Positions 1-11,018 of a stretch of 64,000 nucleotides of DNA are shown one piece after another; within the stretch, counting starts at the first letter, position 1; every line of letters begins with the position of its first letter. This DNA comes from Symbiodinium natans (Eukaryota; Sar; Dinophyceae; Suessiales; Symbiodiniaceae). The notes beneath the pieces were generated by a model. That model was not told the origin of the DNA. It did no database searches and was given only the letters and a program-made list of their open reading frames with translations. The stretch covers positions 64,378 through 128,377 of the forward strand of contig CAJNDS010000486.1 of NCBI GenBank assembly GCA_905221605.1. The letters run 5' to 3'. Both the position numbers and the translations under genes were made by a program.

Positions 1-960
1 CGCCTCCCCCAGCGCGGACACAAACCCCGAAACGAGTTCCTTCCCTAAAGCGAACGAAAGCCTACCTTAAAGGGCATGGGCACACAGAAGGGCTTTTTGG
101 ATTCGGGGGAACTTGAGGCAAACTTAGTTGCTCTACATGTTTGGGAAAGCTGCATCCAAGCCCGAATGATGAACCCAAACCTAAACCGGGAGCCTTTGTC
201 GCCTCGCTTCGCTTGCGTGCCACACCTGGCATGGCACATTTGGGAAGGAACTCGAGGAAAGAGCTAAGGGCTAACCCGAAACAAGATGGCTCCAAAACAA
301 AGCCAACAACCTAAGGCCCTTCAGCTCGAAAGCATGTGCCCCAGCTTTTCTTTTTTGTGACAACGCATGCATGTCCTCATCTTCGGCAGAGGGCGCAGAA
401 ACTGCCATGGCAACAGCCCTGAACCGAAAGGCTTCAAGTGGGCAGTTGTTGAGGGTTCCTTCCGCTGTCGCCTGTGGTTGTAGCCACCGACGCACAGGCC
501 AGGCTGATCCTGAAACAGCTTTGGGAGGGACGAAATGAACCCCAAAGTTAGATTCCCTGACTACTATAATTCCTATTCAGGTTCATAAACCCTTTCAGGG
601 TTCATTTAGTCCCCAAGGTGGGCTTAGAACTTGGAAGGTTCTTGTTGAGGCATTTTCTGATGCAACAAGAGGCGCTGCTCTTTGACCGTGATGAGAGCGT
701 GCAAGCCCAGTCTAGATACGACTCGGGTTGCGCTACAGAGTGATCCTGCTGAGAAAACGTCTCCTACCACTGTGTTCCGAGTTGGAGGCTTCCGGACTTC
801 GGGGTACCTTCTTTGGGTCCCTTATTTTAAGGGGAATCCTACATTTTTGGGGGTCTATAATAAGGGTCCCCTTGTTTTCGTAAACTCCCAGTTGGGTTAA
901 AGGTGCTATCAGTTTTGGAGCGACGGTCGACCCATGCGGAGGGCTTCGCCGGCGTGAACT
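1..960. other. Unique sequence without recognisable gene
   Basis: I see no protein with recognisable motifs on either strand; open frames are short and overlap in several frames. A family-B inverted-repeat element lies at about 787-889. The rest is moderately GC-rich unique sequence. Confidence 0.5.
787..889. mobile_element. Family B inverted-repeat element, copy 1
   Basis: The left end (GGCTTCCGGACTTCGGGGTACC without its last bases) and the right end (ending CGTAAACTCC) are degenerate inverted repeats of the family-B consensus GGGTTTCCGAAATTAGGGG. The flanks share AGTTGG (six of eight positions of an apparent 8-bp target duplication). No coding capacity; a miniature non-autonomous element. 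Confidence 0.5.
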
Positions 961-979
961 TCCGCACGCAACGACTGTT

Positions 980-1055
980 TAGGGTTTAGGGTTTGGGGTT
1001 TGGGGTTTAGGGTTTATGTAGGGTTTAGGGTTTAGGGTTCAGGGTCTAGGGTTTA
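980..1055 (+). repeat. Interstitial telomeric array, degenerate
   Basis: About ten TTTAGGG-type units mixed with TTTGGGG, TTCAGGG and TATGTAGGG variants. Confidence 0.9.
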
Positions 1056-1618
1056 TACCCAAAACTCCCATATAGTCTATGCCCAAACCCAACGCCTAGC
1101 CTGCAGACTTGTTGAAAAATGAAATTCGAGGCCTGACGACCCAAAAACCCGAAGCCAAAGCAAAATAACTGCGCGGCACTGTAAGTCGGAAGTTTCAGGC
1201 CTTATCGGCTAACTTCCGGCGTCAAGCAGCATTTGAATTCAACCCTACTCAATCGATCAGGAGCTCTACGCCCTACACCTCTGAACGGGGATTGAAGTTA
1301 ACTGTGCCCTAAACCCTAATGTTAGACCCGCTTTAGTAGGTTCCTCCCCTTTAAAGTCAATTTGGCCAAATTATTCAGGACCCCCTGACTGTTTGCGGGG
1401 TCTCCTTTAAAGTTAAACCGTCCGGGCGCCGTAAGAAAATTCCACGTGGCACGCCTTTAAAAAAGATAACCGGGCATCGCTGCCCCTTTTAAACCTATCT
1501 AAACTCCTCCCTATTGAAATCATATAAGCCCCCGGGGCCGTGTAAGCAGGCTCCCATCCACGCCTCAACTGTTCAGGGGGGGGGGGAGCCCAACACACTA
1601 AAGAGGGTCCAACATTAT

Positions 1619-1679
1619 GCCCTAAACCCTAAACCCTAAACCCTAAACCCTAAACCCTAAACCCTAAACCCTAAACCCT
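1619..1679 (-). repeat. Interstitial telomeric array
   Basis: About eight near-perfect CCCTAAA units in a row. Confidence 0.95.
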
Positions 1680-1795
1680 CAGGGCTTTGGGAGGCCCTGC
1701 GGCATGCCCCGCCTTGAGGGGCCACTTCTTGTCTCGGAACGCGGCCTTGCGACCCCCATAACGGCCCACAGAACAGTGTACTTTGGCGATAGATG

Positions 1796-1872
1796 GGTTT
1801 AGGGTTTAGAGTTTAGGGTTTAGGGTTTAGGGTTTAGGGTTTAGGGCTTAGGGTTTGGGGTTTAGGGTTTGG
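1796..1872 (+). repeat. Interstitial telomeric array
   Basis: About ten TTTAGGG units with TTTGGGG and CTTAGGG variants. A second short run in the same orientation lies at 2008-2055. Confidence 0.93.
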
Positions 1873-2237
1873 GGCTTAGGGGATCAAACCCTGAATCCCC
1901 CTCAATCATTGAAAGCACGACAAGAAGGACCAGGCGAAGCCCAAAAGGCCGAGGCCGAAAAGGCCAGCCGGCCAGCCTACTACCTATACTGAACTTGGAA
2001 CCCTTTTGGGTTTAGGGTTTAGGGTTTAGGGTTTGGAGTTAAGGGTTTAGGGTTTAAATTATCATTTTAGCTGTTTCTCAGGAATTGACAGTGCCCAAAA
2101 AAACTAACAACTACTCCCAAGAATCCCTATAAGGTAGAAGCAGAGGTCATGATTGGTCCGTAGGTCTGTGCAGCGTGAATGCCTGACGGTGCTCCGGCGT
2201 ACGGGTCTTCGGAGGTTGGAGCAATCTTGGCTCACCT

Positions 2238-2353
2238 ATAGGGATGTTCCCCCTTATACAAAAAACAGCTCCTTAATAGGGATTACAGTGCCCCCCCCCC
2301 TCTATTAGAATCCCCATTAAGGAGCTGTTAGTAGAAGGGGGAAACAACCCAAG
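2238..2353. mobile_element. Family A hairpin element, copy 1
   Basis: A ~115-bp near-palindrome. The left arm runs GGGATGTTCCCCCTTATA then CAGCTCCTTAATAGGGATTA, and the right arm is its inverse (ATTAAGGAGCTGTTAGTA, then GGGGGAAACAACCC). A C-rich spacer separates the arms. Related copies are at 2861, 18915 and 48548. No open frame; a miniature element. The flanks here do not show a clear duplication. Confidence 0.75.
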
Positions 2354-2860
2354 TCGCACCGTTGCACCCGTTGCGCGTCGTTTTGTGCCTAGTTCTGGCG
2401 TCGGATGTCTGTTTGATGCGTCTGGGTTTTCGAATTTCGGGCTACGCTTTACTCGCGATGTTGACTTCCAAACTACAATGCAACCTATAGCCCACATCAC
2501 AAAACTGCTAAGGCTCAATTAAGCAAGGTTTGCCTTAATGTACATGTCAAACAAGTACTTCCCAAGTTCGTGCATGCAACTTCGCAACAGTTGCACTTTT
2601 GAACACGAACGAAAAAAGATGGATGTTACGCAAGTTGCTAAGACGAATACACAACGTTCGTTTGAAGCCTCTGCAAACGCAAGTGAAACTTTACATCGTC
2701 CGATTCAAGGTTCGCAAACCCAGCCCACACAGATTCCAGGGCTTCTTGAAGGATGGGGCAGATTTAATGCTCGAGCGCCCCCAGGGCTACAGGGCCTTCG
2801 AAAGACAACACAGGAGCATGCTGAAGCTGACAATCCATAACGGCTCCCAACCCCTACGAG

Positions 2861-2971
2861 TTGGGATGCTCCCCCTGATGCTAACAGCCCTTAACAAGGA
2901 TTATAGTACACCCCCCACCCCTTTTATCGTCCCAACTAAGGAGCTGCTAGTATAAGGGGTTAACATCCCAA
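2861..2971. mobile_element. Family A hairpin element, copy 2, with 8-bp target duplication
   Basis: The element begins TTGGGATGCTCC and ends AACATCCCAA, so the terminal eight bases are perfect inverted repeats. It is flanked on both sides by CCTACGAG (2853-2860 and 2972-2979). An 8-bp duplication with short terminal repeats fits a hAT-type miniature element. The inner arms (AACAGC..TTAACAAGGATTATA versus AACTAAGGAGCTGCTAGTATA) match the other family-A copies. Confidence 0.8.
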
Positions 2972-3122
2972 CCTACGAGCCTTAAACCCAAACAACCGAG
3001 GCGACTTTCGAAGATCGGCCTCGCAACACCGATTGCTGATGGCCTGGCGCCGCGCTCTGCCTGGATCAGGGTAAGGCGTTTGGGGGGGTTTGGAGTGCAG
3101 GAGATTTGCATGCTAGGAACAT

Positions 3123-3314
3123 GAACCATAAACCCTAAACCCTAAGAACGTGAACCATAAGCCCTAAACCCTAAACCCTAAACCCTAAACCCTAAACCCT
3201 AAACCCTAACCCTAAACCCTAAACCCTAAACCCTAAACCCTAAACCCTAAACCCTAAACCCTAAACCCTAAACCCTAAACCCTAAACCCTAAACCCTAAA
3301 CCCTAAACCCTAAT
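3123..3314 (-). repeat. Interstitial telomeric array
   Basis: A short degenerate start, then about 22 CCCTAAA units from 3150, with one CCCTAA slip near 3208. Confidence 0.97.
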
Positions 3315-3412
3315 CAAACAAACTCTGTACTTCGATCAAAAGTCATCAACCCTAAACTCCCAAACCCCGGCTGCCTGTAAACGGTGCACTCCTCTGCCGC
3401 CCGAAGACCCTA

Positions 3413-3507
3413 AGGGTTTAGGGTTTAGGGTTTAGGGTTTAGGGTTTAGGGTTTAGGGTTTAGGGTTTAGGGTTTAGGGTTTAGGGTTTAGGGTTTAGGG
3501 TTTAGGG
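3413..3507 (+). repeat. Interstitial telomeric array
   Basis: About 13 perfect TTTAGGG units. Together with the preceding CCCTAAA array it forms a convergent pair separated by ~100 bp of unique sequence. Confidence 0.97.
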
Positions 3508-3865
3508 GCAAGACTCCAACACCCAAAGAAACGAGGCGAAAAAAATCATCCTCAGCCACTTACATGCTTAGGCCTCCAAGCGCGAAAGCGCCAAACTTCT
3601 GAAGCCCTGCAGTCCCTCAAGCCCAAAGCCAAAGCCCCTAAGCCCTCACACTCTAAACCCTCAACCCCTACACCCCCTAAACCTCCACACCCCCTAAACC
3701 TATAAACCCCTAAACCCTAGAGCCCTGAACGAAGCCGCCAAAAAGCCATAACGCCCAACGAGGGGCTTTGGCTTACTTCTCCAAGAACCCAGGGGCAAAA
3801 AAGGTTAAACTTTATTATTCCTACTATACAAGGAAACCCAACAAATTTAACGTCCAAACTCCCCC

Positions 3866-4020
3866 AAACCCTAAAATAAACCCTAAACCCTAAACCCTAC
3901 GAATAAGGAAACCCAGAAAGTGCAAAGTCCAACTCCCCTAAACCCTAAACCCTAAACCCTAAACCCTAAACCCTAAACCCTAAACCTAAACCCTAAACCC
4001 TAAACCCTAAACTCTAAACC
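3866..4020 (-). repeat. Two telomeric arrays
   Basis: CCCTAAA runs at 3866-3899 and 3937-4020. Each is preceded by a similar phrase (AAGGAAACCCA, then AAA..GTCCAA and CTCCC). The local direct repeat at about 3829-3866 and 3905-3937 therefore brackets the first array. Confidence 0.9.
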
Positions 4021-4136
4021 TGGAAAAAGCTCAACTACTAAGTTAGCGGGGCATCCCAGGACCTTCGCAGCACGGAGGGCGCTTGGGCGGCTCGGTGCCA
4101 GCATCGACGGCCGCATGGCGGCGCTTTGGAGTTTTA

Positions 4137-4282
4137 GGGCTTAGGGCTTGGGGCTTAGGTCTTAGGGCTTAGGGTTTGGTTTAGGGTTTGGGGTTTGGGG
4201 TTTAGGGTTTAGGGTTTAGGGTTTAGGGTTTAGGGTTTAGGGTTTAGGGTTTAGCGTTTAGGGTTTAGGGTTGGTTTAGGGT
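4137..4282 (+). repeat. Interstitial telomeric array
   Basis: Degenerate CTTAGGG/CTTGGGG units pass into about 12 TTTAGGG units from 4197. A shorter degenerate run lies at 4707-4768. Confidence 0.95.
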
Positions 4283-4987
4283 CGTGAGTTCAGGGGCTGA
4301 GGGCTTGTGAACTCGGCGGCTTTAGAGCACACGCCTTCAGAGATTCGGCTTCTTGTTTGATACGGTTGAGGTTAGCTTAGCGCTTAGCTTGAGCAGATCT
4401 CAGTTTGCTGGGCTTGGGATTTAGGACATGGATGTTGCTGGAGATGCAGGGCGTCAGACCTTGCAAGACTTACACTATCGGCTAGAACCTACAGTACAAG
4501 TTATAAGCTTTAAGTTACAAGTCATAACTCACTATTCAGAACTAGTCGTTCACAAGACATAAGAGAAATAGTTCCTTTTAAGTCGTAGATTGAAAGGCCT
4601 AGAAAGCTTGAAGCTTGAACCGCATTGGTTCAGAGCGCTGAGAGTCTTGATGGCAACCCTCAGTGCCTCGAAAAGCCACAAACCCCGCTTCTTGGCGATT
4701 GGGTGAGGGCTTGGGGTTTAGGGGTTTGGGGTTTAGGGTGTAGGGTTTAGGGTTTTAGGGTGTAGGGAGAAAGGCCTGAAACCCAAAACCCTAGATCTTA
4801 AAACCCGTTTACAGCCTGAAATCCTTTGGATTCCTTCCCCCTCCCCCCCCCCCACCCCCCACCCCCTCCCCTTCCAAAACCCAAATCCCCAAACTGAGGG
4901 CCTCATCTGAAGAGGAGACCTCCACCCCTGCAACCGGCTGATGGATTTAGGGGGGTTCGGGCTTCTCAGTCGCTTGTTCCTCCTCTA

Positions 4988-5100
4988 CTAGGTTGCCCAG
5001 TAACCTAGGATGAAAAAAGGGTGCACTTTTTTGCTTAAAGGGGTTTATAAGGGAACCCAAACTACCCAAAAGGGAATAAGGGTACTACTGGGCATCCTGT
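4988..5100. mobile_element. Family C element, copy 1
   Basis: The left end is GGTTGCCCAGTAACCTAGGA and the right end is TACTACTGGGCATCC, inverted repeats of one another over GG(T/A)TGCCCAGTA. The middle contains the family-C block AAAGGGGTTTATAAGGGAAC. Other copies are at 35826, 43927, 50229 and 54996. No coding capacity. Confidence 0.75.
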
Positions 5101-5109
5101 CTAAGTCCT

Positions 5110-6720
5110 TCTAAGTTTCAGGAGCCCCACGGAGTTCGTCGACTTCTGGACTAGGTGACGCGAGCCTCATGTCATCGCCCTTCCAGCGCAAAGCAGACAC
5201 AAACATAAATTAGGGTTTAGGGATTAGGGTTTAGGGTTGGACATTGGACTTTGGGTTTCTGCTCTGCCACCAGGCCCGAAAGCTCGGCAAGCCCTAAAAC
5301 AGGCCTTAGGGTTATCAGCACTCTCCCATCTCCCGGTGAGCCCGCAAGACTTGCCTATCAACCCTATCAACCCTAACCCTTCACCCTGGACCGTAGAACC
5401 GAGCGCGGTCAGCCCTACGGACCACTACGGATCATCCCCAAACCAAGGAAACGCCACAACAACCATCTCAATCACAAGCACAAGCCCAAAACCCCAAATC
5501 GCGAAACATAGGATTCATGAGTTCCGCGCCCCCATCGGCAGCTGCGTACGGCCGGGAAAGGCCTAAGGAGCTGGGGAGAAGGATCTGGCACTTGTGAGTG
5601 ACTGTGAGGCCGTAAAGGTCTGAGAAATCGGAGTAACTTGAAGATGGACAATTTCCGGGTAATCATAAGGTGAGGGACTGCAAACGATCATTCTAAGTAA
5701 CTCAGTATGGGCACGCATGTAAGAGGATTTGCAGTTGGAGCTTCGGGCTAAAAGCTGACGTCGCTTCAGGTTGCCTCGGGCAGAAAAGCCACATTGAAGC
5801 ATTACGCCGAAGTCTTTCCAGCCCTGATTGAGCCTTTAGCGCCCTAAAACCCTAAACGTTTAGGGCCTACCAAGTTTAGTTCGGGTCAATCCTGAGCACT
5901 GATAACGAATCAAAAACCCTTTGGGAACCCAGCTCTTCTCGAACTCGATGGCGACCTGCAACGGATGGCTTAGGTTAGAGTGCCTAGGCTTTTCGGTTAC
6001 CAGGTTTTCATGGCTTGGATGGAGCATATGGCGCATGACATCTAAGGTTCAGGGCTCACAGCAGTGTTGGGATTAAGAAATCATGCATTTGCGGCTTCGG
6101 TGGGGATGTTAAGCTCCATGTCGGCGTCACGGTCCGGGCACCAGAAGACTGTCAACTGTCAACAGTTGAAGTCGTAGTAGCTCTAACTCCTGCTTGACTG
6201 CACTTGAAGTCGCAGAATTTCGAGCTTCAAACCCGAAGTGTCCCCACAGGCCGCTGGCCCCTGTCCCACGCATTTCTCAGGGGTGGCCAGCAACTGACAT
6301 CTGGCCACGCATTCTTACACCCACACTGGGAAAGACCACCATTTGACCTTGGTTTTCATTCCAATCAGGAGATTGCCGAGCACTGAAGGCCCTTGGACCC
6401 GGCTTTCTGGTGCGCTATGTACGCATTCGATCTTAAGCAATTGCAGGGTGAGACGTCTTGGCCCGGAAATTAGTTTTGTGTCTTCAACTTGCATCGTTCC
6501 TGGGCGTTGGACGCAGGTTTCGTACCTCCACGTGGTTTACGTAACAGTGCAGCAAACGATAGCAGGAAGGATGGTTTTCGGGTTCGGTTCGGGGACGAAA
6601 GGAGGGCGACAAGCTTATATCGTGGGACATGCCCATGTCCAGAAAAAAAACAATCAAGCCAATCAGTCAGAAGCCCCGATGAAATCACCTATGCCTTCCT
6701 CATTCCTGTGACACATCTCA
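5110..6720. other. Unique sequence without recognisable gene
   Basis: Contains a single short TTTAGGG run near 5210-5235. Several open frames of 60-120 codons overlap one another in different frames and lack motifs, so none was called. Confidence 0.4.
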
Positions 6721-6732
6721 CACTACTTGGCT

Positions 6733-6840
6733 GCACTTAGGAGGGTAATTATAAATTAAAAGTTTAGCTGCTTTATTAAGAAGCCCAACAAACCCAAAAA
6801 GGCTAAGGATCTGAAGTTACAGAAAAGCACCACAAAGGCT
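6733..6840 (+). repeat. Dispersed 108-bp repeat, copy 1
   Basis: Begins GGCTGCACTTAGGAGGGTAA and ends AAAGCACCACAAAGG. It matches 12728-12836 in the same orientation along its whole length with scattered substitutions (by eye about 85% identical). The most conserved part is AAAAAGGCTAAGGATCTGAA. No terminal inverted repeat is visible; identity unknown. Confidence 0.8.
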
Positions 6841-7477
6841 TGCTGTTGCATGAGCCAAGGAAGCCGAAAAGCCAAGAACGAAAGAAGTCTGGAAGCCCCA
6901 GAAACGACTGGTTCGACAGTATACTTCCTCTTCTGACGTGCATGTTCTAGAGTGGAAACGGCGTTTCACTTTGAAACTCGACGTCCGAGACTCAAGAATA
7001 CAAGGTCATTCAACCAGTAGATATTTGTGACTCTCAGGCTCTAAGACGTAGTTCCCCTGAAGGCCACCGATGTTTGTCCCAGGAACTCACCGCCAATGCC
7101 CAAAGCCACTCCACCTCTAAAACTTTAAACGCGTGTAGAGCCCAAACCCTGGGCTCGCAGGAGGTCGAGCATCCCAACCACAGAGTGTCCCTGGAGTGCA
7201 GAGTGTTTTCTGGAGTCCTCCAAGCTAGGGCCCAACCCCAAGGAGTCCCTCAAATGCGCGAACCCAGAGTGTTTTTCTGGAGTCCCCCAGGGGGCTAACC
7301 AATAACGTTCCACCGAACCCGACATCCCGACATCTTCTTTCCTTCTGTGCCACCCGACACACCGGCAACCTGGAACAGTCTAAACAATGCCTACTAGACA
7401 CAACATCCGCAGAACCACTCTCCAAGCGAAGCCGCCCACCCCAACAGCATCAGCCCATGGATTATGTTCAGGGGTCT

Positions 7478-7522
7478 ATATATATATACACATATATAAT
7501 ATATATTATATATATATATACC
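7478..7522. repeat. AT microsatellite
   Basis: TA-rich run with short interruptions next to the CTAAGTAGCCCC repeat at 7529. Confidence 0.9.
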
Positions 7523-7528
7523 TTATAT

Positions 7529-7604
7529 AGTCCCCATATATCTAAGTAGCCCCTAAATAACCCCTCAATAACCCCTAAGGTCCCTTGTGAGGGTCCCTTC
7601 TGCT
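7529..7604 (+). repeat. Dispersed repeat related to 24795-24865
   Basis: Shares CTAAGTAGCCCCTAAA(T/G)AACCCC, then GGTCCCTT..GAGGGTCCCT, with the sequence at about 24795-24865; a shorter match lies at 24733-24775. Probably a member of a further small inverted-repeat family; ends not defined. Confidence 0.6.
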
Positions 7605-7637
7605 GTCCCTTGATTACGGCCCCCCTCCGCCCCCTAC

Positions 7638-7777
7638 TTGGAGGAACTTAGTAACCCAATTATCAGGGTAGTTCTGACTCACATATAGGACCCCTAAGTA
7701 CCCTAGTTGGGTTTTGATTGGGTTGTAAGTACAGCTTTCATCGGGTTACTAAGTACCATGAACCTCCAAGTAGCCCT
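7638..7777. mobile_element. Family E inverted-repeat element, copy 1
   Basis: The left arm CTACTTGGAGGAACTTAGTA and the right arm, read on the other strand, CTACTTGGAGGTTCATGGTA pair over about 45 bp and include GTAACCC. The centre contains TAGGACCCCTAAGTACCCTA. Related copies: 9355, 31384 and a fragment at 12538. Confidence 0.75.
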
Positions 7778-7842
7778 AAACCCTAAACCCCAAACCCTAA
7801 ACCCTAAACCCCAAACCCCAAACCCTAAACCCCAAACCCTAA
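7771..7842 (-). repeat. Interstitial telomeric array
   Basis: CCCTAAA units mixed with CCCCAAA; about ten units directly following a family-E element. Confidence 0.93.
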
Positions 7843-7957
7843 AGCTGGATTATGGCCCCCCCCCACCCTGAGTGCTGATCCCTGGAGCCTGGCCACCCTT
7901 CGCGTGGTTCTTTGCCAGGGGGGTGCCTGCCTGGATGGGATCTTGCCGGGGTTTGAA

Positions 7958-8075
7958 GCCTAAACCCTAAACCCTAAACCCTAAACCCTAAACCCTAAAC
8001 ACTAAACCCTAAACCCTAAACCCTAAACCCTAAACCCTAAAGCCTAATCCCTAAACCCTAAACCCTAAACCCAGG
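7958..8075 (-). repeat. Interstitial telomeric array
   Basis: About 16 CCCTAAA units with a few substitutions. Confidence 0.95.
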
Positions 8076-8429
8076 TTCAGGGCGTATAGGGCTTAGCAGG
8101 CTTCGGGGTTCAGGCCGGCCTCATTCACATGTACCTGGCGCAAGTCAACCTTTACAAATGTATACCACCTATGTAAACCTCTGTAAATGTACCATTTATG
8201 TATACCCCCTCTGGCTCAAGCAGCAAGCATCGGACAGGGATATACTCTAAACCCGAAGGCACTGCAGCATGAAGCCTTTTTAAACCCTGAGCCCTGAACC
8301 CTGTTAACTTAAATTAGTTGCTAGGTTCGGGCCTAGCCTCGAAGCCGACAGCTGCATCCACGCGCCAGAATGTTTCTGAGAGACAAGGGGGGGGGGGGGG
8401 TGTTCAAGGCGGGGGCTTAAACCCGGGGT

Positions 8430-8700
8430 TGATAGGATTTAGGGCTTAGGGTTTAGGAAGGGCTTAGGGTTTAGGAAGGCACACCACCAAGCTAGAACAC
8501 CTGTGCAGGCTTGCAGTTCTTGCAAAGTGCTGGTTGCTGTGGATGTGGTCCACAAGGCAACGTAGCCGAGCGATTGACACGTGGATTGAGGTCAAAGCTG
8601 GAGGCAGAAGACGCAGCGCGCCAGCTTTGGAGGATGGGGGGGCAGGGTTTCGGGTTTAGGGTTTAGGGTTTAGCGTTTAGGGTTATGGGTTAAAGTTTGG
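8430..8700 (+). repeat. Degenerate short telomeric runs
   Basis: Short TTTAGGG runs at 8430-8477 (with GGGCTTAGGGTTTAGGAA repeated twice) and 8645-8695, with unique sequence between. Confidence 0.85.
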
Positions 8701-9112
8701 GGATATGTTGTCATGCTTGACACTGAACCCTTCAACCCGAAATGTCAGGACCTGATTTGGCTGCCTACGTCGGAGAGCAGCGACTAGATGCCGAAGACAA
8801 ACGTAGACAAACAATCCAGGGCCCGCGCGAAAGTCACCAGCGAAGATGTTGGGGGAGGGGAACCTTGCATGACGTCAGCTCTCACTCGGTAGCTGGTATA
8901 TGCTGATCTGGAAAACAAGCTGACCGAATCAAGGCAGGGCCGGCAAACTCATAGCAAGGCGCGTCTCTTGCGAATGCTGCAACCCTACTTTGCAGCAGAC
9001 CCTGGAAAAATTTATATACTTATATGCATAAGTAGCTACAATAGAAACTCAAGACCAAAAAAAGTCCTAAAGCATACTACTCAAAAACCCAGGCAATATG
9101 AAACTCCCAGCC

Positions 9113-9237
9113 TAAACCCCAAACCCCAAACCCCAAACCCCCCCAAACCCTAAACCCTAAACCCTCAACCCTAAACCCTAAACAGCCCTAAACCCTAAAC
9201 CCTAAACCCAAACCCTAAACCCTAAACCCTAAACCCC
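9113..9237 (-). repeat. Interstitial telomeric array
   Basis: CCCCAAA units pass into CCCTAAA units, interrupted once near 9184 by CAG. Confidence 0.95.
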
Positions 9238-9354
9238 ATGCGGAACTCCCAGCAACAGCTCCTGGGCACCCCGGGCGGGTTCTCCGAGCAGATGGCCGCG
9301 GTACAGAATGGCACGATCACCTAGGGGTTTAGAGTTTAGGGTTTAGGGTTTAGG

Positions 9355-9504
9355 GCTACTTGGAGGCTCATGGTACTTAGTAACCCAATTATAACTGTAC
9401 CTATAACATACAAATAACCCTATTAGGGCACTTGAGGGGTTTACACGTGGATTAACACTACACTTAAATTGAGTTATAAGTGCCCTGAACCCTTCCAAGC
9501 AGGC
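9355..9504. mobile_element. Family E inverted-repeat element, copy 2
   Basis: Left arm CTACTTGGAGGCTCATGGTA continuing CTTAGTAACCCAATTATA. The right arm, read on the other strand, is GCTTGGAAGGGTTCAGGGCA continuing CTTATAACTCAATTTA. The centre carries ACCCTATTAGGGCAC. A TTTAGGG run at 9325-9355 abuts the left end. Confidence 0.75.
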
Positions 9505-9686
9505 GTGGCTTTAGATGGCTCTTGTGCTTCGTAATTCTTCCGACCCCTAAACCCCAAACCCTAAACCTAAACCCAAATTATTTCGACCCCTACTTTTACT
9601 GGTCTTCGAGTTGAGGATTCATTTCACGCTGCGAGCTTCGGAGTTGAACTAAGTCTGCAGGGTTCCTCGAAGTCATTCTTTCCCCT

Positions 9687-9747
9687 GTTTAGGGTTTAGG
9701 GTTTAGGGTTTAGGGTTTAGGGTTTAGGGTTTAGGGTTTAGGGTTAG
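9687..9747 (+). repeat. Interstitial telomeric array
   Basis: About eight TTTAGGG units. Confidence 0.95.
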
Positions 9748-9890
9748 AGCAACAAGAGTGCCATGTGAACGGCTTGTATTCCGGGAATGGGTGGCTGCAG
9801 AGGCGTTTCTCACCAAAGCCCTGAGTGATTGAGGCCCTGAGGGCAAGACAAACCTGAACCCCTTAGGAGCCTGCCAATTCAGCATCAACT

Positions 9891-9957
9891 GGGGGTTTAC
9901 GATAATAAGGGACCCCTACTTTAGACCCCCAAATAGTAGGATACCCCTAATTTCGGA
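9891..9957. mobile_element. Family B element, copy 2
   Basis: Starts GGGGGTTTACGATAATAAGG and ends CCCCTAATTTCGGA. It keeps GACCCC(C)AAATAGTAGGAT like the copies at 25720 and 32072. It is an uninterrupted version of the copy that is split by a telomeric array at 31886-32071. Confidence 0.7.
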
Positions 9958-10261
9958 TTCAACACAGCCCACAAGCCAAGTCGCGTCCCAGTGTGATGCG
10001 GCCACGGCCTGAGAAAGCTGCACCGAAGACGATCCCCACTGCACGCAAAGAACTCTGAGCTTAGAAGCCTGTAGTCACAGGTTCCTATTTCTTGGGGCAG
10101 AGTTCTGCAGCGACTAGACACACGTAGCATGTATGTGAAGGTGTAGTGGCTTGAGGTTTTGGGCTTCCGGGTGTTCTTTCCTACGGATCCAGTAGTTCAT
10201 TGGCCTGAACATACTGCACTTGGGGCCTCGAGTGGGCGTGGAGGATGGGATGTCAACCCTT

Positions 10262-10370
10262 GAGTCGGTGAAGGGCCCCCTTATACCCCTGTGACCCTCA
10301 CCCCCACTAGAACCCCCCTTATAGAACCCCCCCTATACCCCTTCTTCCACCCCCACTTATACCCCGGTTT
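10262..10370 (+). repeat. C-rich degenerate minisatellite
   Basis: Short repeats of the type CCCCCTTATA / CCCCACTTATA. Related in composition to the family-A arms, but no clear ends. Confidence 0.5.
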
Positions 10371-10465
10371 GCCTTGGGGCGAAGTGTGAAGTTCCGGGCA
10401 TACGACCCAGGATACCCAGCTCCAACCCCCTCTTGAATACACCAATTACTCTAGGTGCCTTAATG

Positions 10466-10549
10466 GTTTTGTACGGTTTTGGGGGATAATATATAGTATA
10501 AGGGGCCATAAGGGCATACTACTAGTAACTATTCTGACCCCTCCATTAC
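10466..10549. mobile_element. Family D element, copy 1 (partial)
   Basis: Contains GGTTTTGGGGGATAATATAT, then GGGGCCATAAGGG and ACTAGTAACTATTCTGACCCC, in the order of the family-D consensus seen at 25583, 43389 and 51904. The left end is not preserved. Confidence 0.65.
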
Positions 10550-10660
10550 GGCTCGTTTGGTCAACTGAACCCCTGAAGCGAGGCAGCGACGGTCCGATGC
10601 CGAAATCTCTTCAGGGTCTCGCACCACCTAGGCGCGTGGGTCATCTTGAAAGGCATCTGG

Positions 10661-10717
10661 GGCTATTGTACCCCATAACCCCCTTAAAAAGGCCCTGTTA
10701 TAGGGTTGACTATGGGG
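10661..10717 (+). repeat. Dispersed short repeat paired with 13938-13990
   Basis: GGGCTATTGTACCCCATAAC continues CCCCTTAAAAAGGCCCTGTTA. The reverse complement of 13938-13990 reads almost the same. A two-copy inverted-repeat family of unknown type. Confidence 0.6.
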
Positions 10718-10799
10718 ATTAAAGGGCCGGTAAGGTCACCTTGAAAGGCATCAGGCAGTGCCTCTTAAGCGCCTAAAGTCGCCCTGCTGTTGGCCCTGT

Positions 10800-10855
10800 G
10801 GGGTTTACGAGAATTGGGGTACCCTACATAGACCACCCCTATTTTCGTAAACCCC
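10800..10855. mobile_element. Family B element, copy 3 (minimal)
   Basis: A 56-bp near-perfect palindrome: GGGGTTTACGAGAATTGGGG at left and its inverse (CACCCCTATTTTCGTAAACC) at right. Little more than the two terminal repeats. Confidence 0.7.
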
Positions 10856-10926
10856 CATGTGTGGTCATCAACCCCCCCCTCCCGCCCTCTCAAGAAAGCA
10901 AACCTGCGTCGACCTCTGCACCAACT

Positions 10927-11018
10927 CCTAAACCCTAAACCCCAAACCCCAAACCCTAAACCCCAAACCCTAAACCCCAAACCCTAAGCCCTAAACCCTA
11001 AGCCCTAAACCCTATTGA
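10927..11018 (-). repeat. Interstitial telomeric array
   Basis: About 13 units alternating CCCTAAA, CCCCAAA and CCCTAAG. A second run (about six units) lies at 11121-11166. Confidence 0.93.

Noticed and set aside
8200-8230. CTCTGGCTCAAG resembling the end of the dinoflagellate spliced leader
   Set aside because: Only about ten bases match and no leader body precedes them; chance similarity is likely.
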